Shown: piece after piece, positions 50,615-59,241 of the stretch
How positions within the stretch are numbered: position 1 is the first letter of the stretch
Layout of the letters: each line of letters begins with the position of its first letter
NCBI RefSeq assembly: GCF_014212495.1
Contig: NZ_JACKZC010000005.1
Location: 248,001-312,000, forward strand
From: Pontibacter sp. Tf4
GTDB taxonomy: Bacteria > Bacteroidota > Bacteroidia > Cytophagales > Hymenobacteraceae
Direction of reading: 5' to 3'
DNA: 64,000 bases
Program-made: the position numbers and the translations under genes
The notes under the pieces: generated by a model
The model's database searches: none
What the model was told of the DNA's origin: nothing
Seen by the model: the letters and a program-made list of their open reading frames with translations, nothing else

Positions 50615-50852
50615 GTTCTTCATATCGAGAAAAGTCGAGGTATCTTATATGTCTTATAGTTTCCATTATTGTCATTTCGAACAAAGTGAGAAATCTATCT
50701 CAGGCTATAGTTTGTAAAGACCTAGCAGCGTGCGCAGCTCCTGCTAGCGTTTGATGCTATAGTTGAATTTGCCTACTACTCGAAACAAGCCGTTGCTCTA
50801 TAACATCTACCAATCCTGAGAGCTCTAAGAGCCTATAGTTTTATAGTTTGCC

Positions 50853-50975
50853 TGGCTCCCTCCCGGGCCGGGAGGCCCCGTCTTCGGGCATCGCGCTGCT
50901 GCCTTCTTGCTATCCTCCTGCGTCGGATTGCCTGGCGGCACCGCAACAAGTCAAAGGCGCTCAACCCAAAGACTG
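50853..50975 (-). repeat. Conserved core repeat, copy C
   Basis: 123 nt on the minus strand. Its terminal hairpin is the perfect CCTCCCG/CGGGAGG form. See copy A for description. With B it shares all but two bases. Confidence 0.85.
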
Positions 50976-51325
50976 ATATAGAGCTCGATAGCTGCTGCCT
51001 TTGGCTATAGTTTGCTCTATGTCTCTTGGTTGGAGCAGATCGGTTTTTCTCGTGGTTGTAATTCCGTAGGGGCAGGTCGCGACCTGTCCGCTCAATATCG
51101 TAAACTATAAAACTATAAATCAAACTATAGCAGTAGCAGAGTTCCCCTCCTTGGTTAAGGAGGGGTAGGGGTGGTTTGACCAACAGCAACTATAACACCA
51201 TAGCCCCAACTATAGCTCAGCCTTTGAAGCTCTCTTCTTTAGATAAGGAATGGAAGTGATTAGCCGCTAATGCCACGGATATTCCGTATTTACTATCTTT
51301 ACAAACTATAGCTACAAACTAAACT

Positions 51326-52102
51326 ATGCCACACGCTACTTATACCGATGCCGGATCCGGCGAGACACTGGTTTTTCTGCATGGCTTCGCCGAGAGCAAA
51401 CACCTATGGACAGACTTTAAAAAGCCGCTGCAGCAAAAGTTCAGGACAATAGCCTTAGACCTGCCGGGCTTTGGGAATAACACCGCTAATACTACAAATT
51501 ATAGCATGGATGCCATGGCAGACTATGTGAAACAGCAGCTGGATAAACTGGGTGTGAAGAAATGTATACTCATCGGGCATTCGATGGGCGGCTATGTGAG
51601 CATGGCTTTTGCAGAAAAGTACAGCAACATGCTAAACGGCCTTTGCCTGTTCCACTCCTCTGCCCTACCCGACACCGACGAAAAGAAAGACAACCGCAAC
51701 AAAACCATCGAATTTGTGGAGAAACACGGTGTAGAGAAGTTTATGCAGTCGTTTGTGGAGCCGCTGTTCTTTGCTGATAACCGGGAGAAGCTCCGCAGTA
51801 AAATAGATCTGATGAAGAAAATAGGCACCGATACACCAAAAGAAAGCATAATTGGTGGCCTTGCTGCCATGCGCGACCGTCCCGACAGAACCGATGTGCT
51901 GAAGAAAGCTAAATTCCCGGTACTGTTTATTTTTGGCAAAGAAGACGGAGCCGTACCTATGGATAAAGCCTTGGAGCAATGCCACCTGCCTGATAACAGC
52001 ATGGTCTATTTCCTGGGGCAGACCGGCCACATGGGCATGTTCGAGCGCCCCTACGAAACCCGCAAAGCCATCGAAAAATTCGCCGAAACAATTCTGGGAT
52101 AG
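51326..52102 (+). CDS. Alpha/beta-hydrolase
   Basis: 258 aa. LVFLHGFAESKHLW gives the oxyanion region, the nucleophile elbow GHSMGGY holds Ser86, Asp207 is in FIFGKEDGAVP and His235 in GQTGHMGMFE, so the triad is complete. It has no signal peptide. Resembles esterase/lipase-type single-domain hydrolases (including pimeloyl-ACP esterase-like ones), but the substrate cannot be told. Stands alone after repeat region C. Confidence 0.9.
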   Translation: MPHATYTDAGSGETLVFLHGFAESKHLWTDFKKPLQQKFRTIALDLPGFGNNTANTTNYSMDAMADYVKQQLDKLGVKKCILIGHSMGGYVSMAFAEKYSNMLNGLCLFHSSALPDTDEKKDNRNKTIEFVEKHGVEKFMQSFVEPLFFADNREKLRSKIDLMKKIGTDTPKESIIGGLAAMRDRPDRTDVLKKAKFPVLFIFGKEDGAVPMDKALEQCHLPDNSMVYFLGQTGHMGMFERPYETRKAIEKFAETILG

Positions 52103-52238
52103 TTTAGGAAGTAAGAGTTAGAGAGTTTAGGAGTTATAGTAGTAGTTTAATATCCAACCTAAAACTCTCGAAAACCCCTAAGTTACACTTTCAAAACTTC
52201 TAACTTCCTAAACTCATACTTCTCTAACTCCTAAACTA
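52103..52238. repeat. Imperfect inverted purine/pyrimidine repeat
   Basis: The left part is rich in AGTTTAGGA and AGTTAGAGA words on the plus strand; the right part carries the same words on the minus strand (TCCTAAACT, TCTCTAACT). A 22-nt word at 52115-52136 is identical to 41302-41323. Possibly a slipped hairpin; no function assigned. Confidence 0.65.
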
Positions 52239-52240
52239 CA

Positions 52241-53398
52241 ATGCGTCGTGTTCTGCCAACTATCGTTTTTACCCAGTTTGCGGGCACGTCGTTGTGGTTT
52301 GCGGGCAATGCAGTGTTGCCGGAGTTACAACAGGATTTTAATCTGCAGCAGGGCGCCCTGCCACTGGTCACTTCGTCGGTGCAGCTGGGGTTTATACTGG
52401 GCACCCTTTGTTTTGCCATCCTGTCGCTGGCCGATAGGGTTTCGCCGCGGGTATTGTTTATGGTTTGTGCCGTGGCCGGTGCCGGGGCAAATGCACTGCT
52501 TGTTTTACTGCCGGGCAACCTGGCAACGCTACTTGTGCTTCGGGTAGCAACCGGATTTTTGTTAGCCGGTGTTTACCCCGTGGGCATGAAAATAGCGGCA
52601 GGCTGGTACAGCAGCAACTTAGGCAAAGCGATCGGCTACCTGGTAGGGGCACTGGTGCTGGGCACGGCCTTTCCGCATTTACTACGGGCCCTGGGCACCG
52701 AGCTTCCCTGGCAAACCATGCTGCTGACTATAAGCCTGCTGGCAGCTGCAGGTGGCATTTTTATGTTCCTGCTTGTGCCCGATGGGCCATATCTGCGCAA
52801 AGGAGCCACTTTTGATGCAGGCAACATGTTACAGGTATTCAGAGTGAAAGAGTTTCGGGCGGCGGCGCTGGGGTACTTCGGGCACATGTGGGAGCTGTAC
52901 ACGTTCTGGGCCTTTGTGCCGGTTATACTCGCCTATAGTTTGCCTGACCTTACTACCACACAAATCTCATTCTATAGTTTCTGTATTATTGCGGCTGGCG
53001 CCGTGGGCTGTGTAGTTGGCGGTTATTTATCGCAGTGGTTTGGTAGCGCCAGGGTGGCATTTGTGCAGTTGCTGCTTTCAGGTATTTGCTGTGTAGCGGC
53101 CATTCTTGTGCTTCAGGCTGGTGCTGCAATCATTATACTGCCGTTTCTGTTGTTCTGGGGCATTGTGGTGGCCGGCGATTCGCCTCAATTCTCTGCTTTA
53201 AATGCCCGAACAGCACCGCCGCACCTGGTCGGCACGGCTCTTACGGTTGTAGTTAGCATTGGCTTTGCCTTAACCATCATCAGCATACAACTAACTGATA
53301 TGCTTCTGAACTATAGCCCGCTGCCGGTTGTGTTTGGTTTGCTGGCCATTGGCCCTGCCCTGGGTTTACTGGCCCTGAGGCGCCTTGCCAGGCAGTAA
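52241..53398 (+). CDS. Major facilitator superfamily transporter
   Basis: 385 aa with twelve hydrophobic helices. FTQFAGTSLWFAGNAVLPEL opens helix 1; LADRVSPR after helix 2 is the MFS loop 2-3 motif, and VATGFLLAGVYPVGMKIAAGWY is helix 4. It is like the CynX/YbfB type of bacterial MFS exporters with unknown substrate. It starts ATG at 52241 immediately after the inverted repeat. A terminator follows at 53402-53425. Confidence 0.88.
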   Translation: MRRVLPTIVFTQFAGTSLWFAGNAVLPELQQDFNLQQGALPLVTSSVQLGFILGTLCFAILSLADRVSPRVLFMVCAVAGAGANALLVLLPGNLATLLVLRVATGFLLAGVYPVGMKIAAGWYSSNLGKAIGYLVGALVLGTAFPHLLRALGTELPWQTMLLTISLLAAAGGIFMFLLVPDGPYLRKGATFDAGNMLQVFRVKEFRAAALGYFGHMWELYTFWAFVPVILAYSLPDLTTTQISFYSFCIIAAGAVGCVVGGYLSQWFGSARVAFVQLLLSGICCVAAILVLQAGAAIIILPFLLFWGIVVAGDSPQFSALNARTAPPHLVGTALTVVVSIGFALTIISIQLTDMLLNYSPLPVVFGLLAIGPALGLLALRRLARQ

Positions 53399-53401
53399 AA
53401 A

Positions 53402-53425
53402 AAAGCCGGCTGTTACACCGGCTTT
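53402..53425. terminator. Terminator between MFS gene and lipoprotein gene
   Basis: AAAGCCGG (53402-53409) with CCGGCTTT (53418-53425) and an A run upstream, which is a T run for the minus strand. It can end both convergent genes. Confidence 0.82.
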
Positions 53426-53444
53426 CAGTTTGTATCACTTTCTG

Positions 53445-53873
53445 TTACTTCTCTACTTCCATCACCATCTCCGAACCATCAGCGGCCCGCAGGCGCAGCT
53501 CATCTTCTTCCAGTTTCACTACGTCAAAGGTTTCCGATACTTCTTGGTTCTCGAACTGCAGTGTTAGCTTTTTGGCAGACTGGTCGTACTCCCAGGTGCC
53601 GGTCTGCAGGGTACTGGCGCCTCCCATAGCAAAGCGGCCATCAGCATAAAACTGTATGTTCTGCTGTTTTTCGGCATCAGTCAGTTTTTCTTTATCGCCC
53701 GATGCATTCAGCTCTTTTTTGGCTGTCCAGGTTTTGCTGCTTGGGCCAGTAAGCATGCTCTCGGTTCCGGCTGTGTCTTTACCACCACAGCTTACAAGCA
53801 CTACTGCCAGTAAAAGGGGCAGCACCATTTTGTAAAGGGCATTTATCCCCCCGTTTACAGTCTTCATTTCCAT
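53445..53873 (-). CDS. Lipocalin-like lipoprotein
   Basis: 142 aa from ATG at 53873 (MEMKTVNGGINALYKM). Lipobox VVLVSC with Cys29. The mature chain has KTWTAKKE, NIQFYADGRFAMGG, TGTWEYDQSAKKLTLQF and DELRLRAADGSEMVMEV strands, the pattern of small lipocalin-like (DUF4923/DUF5004-type) lipoproteins of the phylum, of unknown ligand. Convergent to the MFS gene. Confidence 0.82.
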   Translation of the reverse strand: MEMKTVNGGINALYKMVLPLLLAVVLVSCGGKDTAGTESMLTGPSSKTWTAKKELNASGDKEKLTDAEKQQNIQFYADGRFAMGGASTLQTGTWEYDQSAKKLTLQFENQEVSETFDVVKLEEDELRLRAADGSEMVMEVEK

Positions 53874-54088
53874 AGTTTCAAATAGTAAGTTTTACACGTT
53901 TGTGGCCCAGCAACGGGCTGAGGCCGTGCTTAACTTACGTGCCTTGCCAGCTATAAGTTAGTAGCATTGTATCTGGTTTTAATTCAGGCAGGTACACAAC
54001 TATGCGCTATTTACGGCGTATTTATTTGAGTGGCTTTGCACCTGCAGGGCTACCCTTAACTTAAGACTGGAACTTTAATTTTTGAATT

Positions 54089-54400
54089 ATGGGATTGTTT
54101 GATTTTTTAAAGAAGGGGAAGGAAGAGCCTGCTAAACGACCAACAGGTTCACCGAGAACCAACCAGATGCCTGGCCAGCCTGCACAAGGTACCACAGCAT
54201 CCTCAAGCCAGCAACATGTTGGCTCTGCCAGCACAGACACCTACACTGTTCAGTCCGGCGACTCGTTATCGAAAATTGCGCAGCGACAGTATGGTAGCGC
54301 CAGCTCATGGACCAAGATCTATAACGCGAATAAATCTATAATCGGCGACAACCCTGACCTGATTAAACCAGGCCAGAAACTGACTATACCAAGAGATTAA
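54089..54400 (+). CDS. LysM-domain protein
   Basis: 103 aa. N-terminal MGLFDFLKKGKEEP, a low-complexity linker (Pro, Gln, Ser, Thr) and one LysM domain at residues 52-100 (YTVQSGDSLSKIAQRQYGS, DNPDLIKPGQKLTIPRD). There is no signal peptide, so it resembles YgaU/Kbp-like cytoplasmic LysM proteins without the BON half. Role in peptidoglycan binding is doubtful for that reason. Confidence 0.9.
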   Translation: MGLFDFLKKGKEEPAKRPTGSPRTNQMPGQPAQGTTASSSQQHVGSASTDTYTVQSGDSLSKIAQRQYGSASSWTKIYNANKSIIGDNPDLIKPGQKLTIPRD

Positions 54401-54412
54401 GCATTAAATCAA

Positions 54413-54454
54413 AAAACAAAAAGCCAGCCTTTACCGGGGCTGGCTTTTTGTTTT
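54413..54454. terminator. Bidirectional terminator
   Basis: AAAACAAAAAGCCAGCC (54413-54429) with GGCTGGCTTTTTGTTTT (54438-54454) as a perfect 17-bp stem between the LysM gene and the convergent outer-membrane-protein gene. Confidence 0.9.
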
Positions 54455-54459
54455 CAGGC

Positions 54460-55104
54460 CTATTTAAGTTTGTAGTTTATGCCTGCAGAGAAACCAAGGT
54501 CGCGCTCCCTGTAATCACTGTTGGTAGTATCCAGCCTGTTAGAGAGTTGTACCTGTGCTTGGGCTGCAAGTGCAAACCGCTCATTAAACGTGTATTGTAT
54601 CTCGACAGGCAGATGCAGGGTTAAATCCTGTCGGTATTCGTTATCATAGCTTGGATGGATAAGGTAATCCTCGAAATCCTTCTCAATTTTATTTTTTGAG
54701 TAGTACTCGTATTTAAATCCCACACCTGTCCCTGCACTCCACCTTTCGTTCAATGCATACAGGTAAATTAACTGAAGGGCAACTGCTAAGTTTTCATCTC
54801 TCACTTCGGCATCGGCAATGGGGTGTCTGTTATAATCTATAACCTGTACCTCTCCGGCGCCCTGGCGTTCTGCTGTATTCAAAATATTAAACTGCAGGCT
54901 GCTTTTATTTGCAAGTGGCAATTTCAGCCATGCCCCCAGCGACGCCTGCAGCCCTATATCGTATGTTGCTGCGGCTTCCCGCTGCTCGCTTACCAGGGTC
55001 TTAAAAACTCCGGCTCTGGCAGTTACACCATAGGATATTTTCTGTGCATGTGCTGCAGTGCCCGCGAGCAAGGCAAAAATGAGGAGTAAAAGTTTTTGTT
55101 TCAT
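54460..55104 (-). CDS. Outer-membrane beta-barrel protein
   Basis: 214 aa with signal peptide (MKQKLLLLIFALLAGTAAHAQ). The rest alternates aromatic and polar residues with GxxY and end motif GFSAGINYKLK, the pattern of 8- to 10-strand OmpW/PorT-like barrels. No enzyme motif. Function unknown. Convergent with LysM gene, divergent from none; ndk lies upstream on the same strand with its own terminator between. Confidence 0.85.
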   Translation of the reverse strand: MKQKLLLLIFALLAGTAAHAQKISYGVTARAGVFKTLVSEQREAAATYDIGLQASLGAWLKLPLANKSSLQFNILNTAERQGAGEVQVIDYNRHPIADAEVRDENLAVALQLIYLYALNERWSAGTGVGFKYEYYSKNKIEKDFEDYLIHPSYDNEYRQDLTLHLPVEIQYTFNERFALAAQAQVQLSNRLDTTNSDYRERDLGFSAGINYKLK

Positions 55105-55134
55105 AAGCTATAGTTGGTTTGTAAGTACAAATAA

Positions 55135-55168
55135 AAAGCCCCGCCAAAGCTATGCTCTACGGGGCTTT
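55135..55168 (-). terminator. Terminator of ndk
   Basis: AAAGCCCCG (55135-55143) with CGGGGCTTT (55160-55168), then a T run on the minus strand. Confidence 0.85.
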
Positions 55169-55198
55169 CTTAATCAATAAGTATTCGTGCGCTATAGT

Positions 55199-55618
55199 TT
55201 AGAAACGCTCGTCGGCAGCGAAAAAGAAGTCGCCTTCGATCTGTGCGTTCTCATCAGAGTCAGAACCGTGCACGGCGTTAGACTCGATAGACTTCGCGTA
55301 TTTCTTACGGATAGTGCCTTCCTCAGCCTGCGCCGGGTTGGTAGCACCAATCAGTTTACGAAAATCTTCTACTGCGTTGTCTTTCTCCAGGATCATCGCC
55401 ACAATCGGGCCTTTCGACATATATTTTACCAGGTCACCATAGAACGGACGCTCTTTGTGTACTTCGTAAAATTTGCCGGCACGCTCCTCAGACAGTTTTG
55501 TCTTTTTCATTGCAACTATACGGAAGCCGCCTTCCTCGATCATTTTAGTGATGCCGCCAATGTGGTTATCCGCTACTGCATCCGGCTTTATCATGGTAAA
55601 AGTGATGTTTCCTGCCAT
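55199..55618 (-). CDS. ndk: Nucleoside diphosphate kinase
   Basis: 139 aa, the standard length. It transfers phosphate from ATP to other NDPs through a phospho-histidine. Catalytic His117 in [10 protein letters not shown]-terminal [13 protein letters not shown] and [18 protein letters not shown] are typical. The gene is divergent from the DHH phosphoesterase gene, an arrangement often seen near gldI in Bacteroidota. Confidence 0.97.
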   Translation of the reverse strand: MAGNITFTMIKPDAVADNHIGGITKMIEEGGFRIVAMKKTKLSEERAGKFYEVHKERPFYGDLVKYMSKGPIVAMILEKDNAVEDFRKLIGATNPAQAEEGTIRKKYAKSIESNAVHGSDSDENAQIEGDFFFAADERF

Positions 55619-55659
55619 GTGATGTCTTATTTATAAGGTTTGTTTCTGTTTTACGGTCG

Positions 55660-55667
55660 CAAAATTA
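55660..55667 (-). promoter_or_regulatory. -7 element of ndk
   Basis: TAATTTTG on the minus strand matches TAnnTTTG and lies 42 bp before the ndk start codon. A TTTG further upstream is 24 nt away, somewhat long for the -33 box. Confidence 0.5.
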
Positions 55668-55827
55668 GTAGTTTTATGGTTAATAATACTACAAACTATA
55701 GCTATAGTTTGCGGGAAGCACTTTTTGTATCTTTACCTGCTTACCGGCCGGTTTATTGTTTTAGAAGTTATTTCTTCAGAAATTCGCAGTTTATTTCCTT
55801 ATTAATCAGAGGAATTATACTTACCCT

Positions 55828-56850
55828 ATGTATGATGTTAGCGCTCTACAAGAGCTTCTGAAGGAACCTAAAGAGGTGATGATCACCACGCACCACAAAC
55901 CAGACGCCGATGCGCTGGGGTCGTCTTTAGGCCTGGCAGGTTATCTTAAAAAGAAAGGGCACCGTGTTACCGTAGTTACGCCTTCCGATTACCCGGGCTT
56001 CCTGAACTGGATGCATGGCAACGACGACGTGATCATTTACTCTGAAAAAAACGACGAACTGGTACAGCGCATCATCAAAGAATCGCAGGTTATCTTTTGT
56101 CTTGATTTTTCGGCCCTGTCGCGCATAAACGAGATGGGCGAGTACATTCGTAACGCCAAAGGCATCAAAGTACTGATAGACCACCATCTGCAGCCCGAAG
56201 CCTTTGCTGATATACAGTTCTCGAACACCAACGCAGCCGCTACGGCCGAGATCGTGTACGACCTGATAAAGGATCTGGGCGACGGTGACCTGATCGATAC
56301 CAACATCGGGGAGTGCCTGTATGCCGGCATCATGACCGATACAGGCTCGTTCCGCCACCCGAGCACTTCGCCAAACGTGCACCTGATCATTGCCGATCTG
56401 CTGAACGTAGGCGTGAAAACATCCAACATCCACCGCCTTATTTACGACAGCTCTACTGAACTGCGCCTGCGCTTTTTAGGCTATGCACTTAAGGAAAAAC
56501 TGGTGGTGCTGCGCGAATACCATACCGCTTACTTTGCCATTACCGCCGAAGAACTGAAAGCCTACGACTCCAAAACAGGTGATACCGAAGGGCTGGTGAA
56601 CTATGCTTTATCGATAGAGGGCATTATTTTTGCAGCGCTGATCATCGATCGTAGCCAGGCGGTTAAAATGTCGTTCCGTTCGGTTGGTGATTTTTCGGCC
56701 AACGAGTTTGCAAGAGCCCATTTTAATGGCGGTGGCCATAAAAACGCGGCCGGCGGCATGTCCATGGATTCGCTGGAGGCAACGGTAGCCAAGTTTGAGA
56801 GCCTGCTGCCACAATACCAGGAGCAACTACAGGCGGCTGCTCAGTCTTAA
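55828..56850 (+). CDS. nrnA: DHH-family phosphoesterase, NrnA-like
   Basis: 340 aa. DHH domain: TTHHKPDADALGSSLGLAG (His22, His23, Asp26, Asp28), DFSALSR and VLIDHHLQPE; then TDTGSFRHPST. DHHA1 domain: FNGGGHKNAAGG near residue 305. This is the layout of NrnA, which degrades nano-RNAs and removes the 3'-phosphate of pAp. In this phylum it commonly precedes gldI-like FKBP genes, as here with a 29-bp gap. All metal ligands present. Confidence 0.93.
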   Translation: MYDVSALQELLKEPKEVMITTHHKPDADALGSSLGLAGYLKKKGHRVTVVTPSDYPGFLNWMHGNDDVIIYSEKNDELVQRIIKESQVIFCLDFSALSRINEMGEYIRNAKGIKVLIDHHLQPEAFADIQFSNTNAAATAEIVYDLIKDLGDGDLIDTNIGECLYAGIMTDTGSFRHPSTSPNVHLIIADLLNVGVKTSNIHRLIYDSSTELRLRFLGYALKEKLVVLREYHTAYFAITAEELKAYDSKTGDTEGLVNYALSIEGIIFAALIIDRSQAVKMSFRSVGDFSANEFARAHFNGGGHKNAAGGMSMDSLEATVAKFESLLPQYQEQLQAAAQS

Positions 56851-56879
56851 CTAATTAAAAAATCTAACTTAAATAATCA

Positions 56880-57842
56880 ATGCTATCTAAAATCAAATTC
56901 CTGTTGCCGGTTATAGCTGGTGCCGTTATGGTACAGGCCTGCAACAAAAACAACGATGAGTTTTATAAAACAGGTGATGGCCTGAGCTATAGGATCTTTG
57001 AAAAGAACGACAAAGGCGAATACAAGAACAAGGGTGAAGTAAACCCGGCTGACAGCGTAGGCGCTAAGATCGGTCAGGTAGTTACCTTCCACTGGGCTAT
57101 TAAAAACTCGGAGGACTCTACGTTTGCCGATACCCGCACACAGGGCCCTAAAATGCCGATCATCCTTCCGCTGATGCAGCCATCTATGAAAGGCGGCCTG
57201 GAAAACGCCCTTGCCATGCTGGCTCCCGGCGATAGCGGTGTGTTCAAGATCAACGCGGACACCCTGTTTGCCAAAACATTTGGCCAGCCACTGCCTCCGT
57301 TCATCAAACCAGGCTCAGAACTAACCTTCTTCATCAACATGCAGAAGGTACAGTCGAAAGCTGATGCAGAAGCAGACTATGCCAAAATGATGGAAGAGCA
57401 GATGGAGAAAGCCAAAGTGGAAGCTGAAAAACAGCTGAAAGTGGATGATGCCAAAATCCAGGCTTACATTAAAGAAAACAACCTGCAGAACGTACAAAAA
57501 ACACAGTCAGGCGTTTATTATGTAGTAACTAAAGAAGGCAACGGCCCTAAAGCCAAGTTTGGCGATGTGGTAGCTGTACACTACAAAGGCACGTTCCTGG
57601 ATGGCAAAGAGTTTGACAACTCGCGCACAAACCCGATGGCTGCAGGTAAACCATTTGAGTTTACTTTAGGCCAGGGCCAGGTAATTAAAGGCTGGGACGA
57701 TGGTGTTTCTGAACTGAAAGAAGGCAGCGAAGCAATTTTGCTTATCCCTTCGCCGTTAGCCTATGGTGCACAGGACCGCGGTCCGGATATGCCGGCAAAC
57801 TCTGTACTACGCTTCGATGTGGAGCTGGTAGATGTTAAGTAA
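56880..57842 (+). CDS. FKBP-type peptidyl-prolyl isomerase lipoprotein, two domains
   Basis: 320 aa, lipobox VMVQAC with Cys21. An N-terminal FKBP-like domain (about 35-155) lacks several usual active-site residues; a charged helical linker (MMEEQMEKAKVEAEKQLKVDD) follows; the C-terminal FKBP domain (about 215-320) is complete: VAVHYKGTFLDGKEFDNSR, QVIKGWDDGVSELKEGSEA, IPSPLAYG. It should assist folding of envelope proteins at the outer membrane. Followed by the shorter FKBP lipoprotein after 30 bp. Confidence 0.92.
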   Translation: MLSKIKFLLPVIAGAVMVQACNKNNDEFYKTGDGLSYRIFEKNDKGEYKNKGEVNPADSVGAKIGQVVTFHWAIKNSEDSTFADTRTQGPKMPIILPLMQPSMKGGLENALAMLAPGDSGVFKINADTLFAKTFGQPLPPFIKPGSELTFFINMQKVQSKADAEADYAKMMEEQMEKAKVEAEKQLKVDDAKIQAYIKENNLQNVQKTQSGVYYVVTKEGNGPKAKFGDVVAVHYKGTFLDGKEFDNSRTNPMAAGKPFEFTLGQGQVIKGWDDGVSELKEGSEAILLIPSPLAYGAQDRGPDMPANSVLRFDVELVDVK

Positions 57843-57872
57843 TCAGTAACAATTAAAAATTACCGTTAAGCT

Positions 57873-58448
57873 ATGACTACCCTACACGCCCTTACAAAAA
57901 GGTTCTTTAAAAGCAACGGCCTGCTTCAGAGCCTGCTTTTAGTATTTGCCGTGGTATCGATAACGTCCTGCGCTGCAGACGAAAACGATGATCCGTTTTA
58001 CTTTGATGTGGAAGCACAGAAAGCAAAAGACGAAGAGACCATCCGCAAATATTTCCGCGACAACAACATCGACACGACAGCTGTGGTGCGCTCTCCGGAG
58101 TCCGGATTATATTACCTGGATGTAGTGGTTGGCGAAGGGGAACAGGTAGAGCTTAACGACACCGTAACAGTACAGTACATTGGCAAGCTCGTTAACAACT
58201 TTATTTTCGACTCTACTTACGACAGAGGCCGCCCGGCCACGTTTGTAGTAAGAAAATCTGCGGTTGTAAACGGCGTGGCGCAGCAAGGCGTTATAGATGG
58301 CTGGGTGGAAGGCCTGCAGAAAATGCGTGTAGGCGGCGAGGCCAAGTTGTTTATACCATCGCACCTGGCTTACGGGCCTTATGGTAGCGGCTCAGTGCCA
58401 GGCAATGCCGTGCTGATCTTTAACGTAGAGATACTAAGTAAAAAGTAA
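57873..58448 (+). CDS. FKBP lipoprotein, GldI-like
   Basis: 191 aa with lipobox VVSITSC, Cys33. One FKBP domain: VTVQYIGKLVNNFIFDSTYDRG, VIDGWVEGLQKMRVGGEAKLFIPSHLAYGPYG and LIFNVEIL. Length and the DHH-FKBP-FKBP gene order resemble gldI of gliding Bacteroidota, a lipoprotein needed for gliding/type IX secretion in Flavobacterium. The assignment to GldI is by context and length, not by a unique motif. Confidence 0.85.
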   Translation: MTTLHALTKRFFKSNGLLQSLLLVFAVVSITSCAADENDDPFYFDVEAQKAKDEETIRKYFRDNNIDTTAVVRSPESGLYYLDVVVGEGEQVELNDTVTVQYIGKLVNNFIFDSTYDRGRPATFVVRKSAVVNGVAQQGVIDGWVEGLQKMRVGGEAKLFIPSHLAYGPYGSGSVPGNAVLIFNVEILSKK

Positions 58449-58470
58449 GCTTCGGTTTACAGCTAAACAG

Positions 58471-58505
58471 AAAGGGCGATACTGCAACGTATCGCCCTTT
58501 TTATT
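58471..58505 (+). terminator. Terminator of the DHH-FKBP operon
   Basis: Perfect 12-bp stem AAAGGGCGATAC with GTATCGCCCTTT (58471-58482, 58489-58500), then T-rich tail. Confidence 0.92.
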
Positions 58506-58530
58506 TTTATAGTTGGGCGCACTATAGTTG

Positions 58531-59241
58531 CTAAGACAGCACCTCTGAAAGTATTGCCAGTGATTTGATATCGCCGAGGCGGTCGACGTGCAGCTGGTAA
58601 TAGCGCACCAGCACCGACAGCAGCTCGCGCCGTACGCGACCATTGGGTATAGTGGTTCGGGCCGGGTCGTGCAGCAGTTCATCAAAATACTCTTCGTAAG
58701 CCTGCAGTGCCAGCACCGTTGGAGCCGCTGAAGCCGATTGCGCATTAGCCGAGAAAGCCACCTGCTCCACAATCTCTTTACCCGAAGTCGGGCCAAAACC
58801 CAGGTGGTGGCTAAGTTGTAGCAGAAAAACGAGGTGAAAGTTCTCGAAGCCCTGGTCCAGCTCATCAAATGCAACTATAGCCTGGTAGAGGAACTGAAAC
58901 AGGGGCGGGTTCTCTTCTTCTTCCTTTACCGTACGGGCTACCATCTCCGACAAAAACAACACCATGCTGCTCTTCCGGATATCAAACGGGATGGAATGAA
59001 AAGGATAGGAAGCTTTGTACTCTGAAATACGCGTCAGGCCACCCTGTTTGGAAGTATACACCACCATATCGAGCAGCGTAAACGGCTGAAACAGGGCAAT
59101 GCGGGAGCCTTTGCGCTGCGTACGCACACTGTTGATGATGTACGATTGCAACCCTAACTGCTCGGTATAAACCCGCGCAATAATGGAAGTTTCGCGGTAC
59201 TTGATGTAGTTGAGCACAACGCCCCTTGTCTTGATCAGCAT
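58531..59241 (-). CDS. recO: DNA repair protein RecO
   Basis: 236 aa. N-terminal OB fold (KTRGVVLNYIKYRETSIIARVYTEQLGLQSYII) and a helical C-terminal part. RecO loads RecA with RecF/RecR at gapped DNA. Its start codon directly abuts the porZ stop codon (59242), so the two genes are translationally coupled, an arrangement known from other Bacteroidota. Confidence 0.92.
   Translation of the reverse strand: MLIKTRGVVLNYIKYRETSIIARVYTEQLGLQSYIINSVRTQRKGSRIALFQPFTLLDMVVYTSKQGGLTRISEYKASYPFHSIPFDIRKSSMVLFLSEMVARTVKEEEENPPLFQFLYQAIVAFDELDQGFENFHLVFLLQLSHHLGFGPTSGKEIVEQVAFSANAQSASAAPTVLALQAYEEYFDELLHDPARTTIPNGRVRRELLSVLVRYYQLHVDRLGDIKSLAILSEVLS

Larger units (their letters stand above)
50532..51325. 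repeat. Mosaic intergenic repeat region C (inverted)
   Basis: No gene in 790 bp. The same modules as in regions A and B run in the opposite direction: hairpin GGTAT/ATATC-like (50622-50643), the 33-nt block (50670-50702), trailing module (about 50765-50825), core (50853-50975), CACGAGAAAA module, palindrome CAGGTCGCGACCTG (51073-51086) and the CCCCTCC/GGAGGGG module (51144-51175). The dxs terminator is at its left end. A 118-codon minus-strand frame (50833-51189) runs through it but is broken in the other copies. Confidence 0.85.

Noticed and set aside
50833-51189. A 118-codon minus-strand frame in repeat region C
   Set aside because: It runs through repeat modules; the 2-nt length difference in copy A and other changes break it in the sister copies, and its Arg-rich composition is that of translated GC repeat DNA.
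37647-51325. CRISPR array or insertion sequences in the repeat regions
   Set aside because: The repeats are not evenly spaced, spacers of constant length are missing, and there is no cas gene, transposase or terminal inverted repeat with target duplication.
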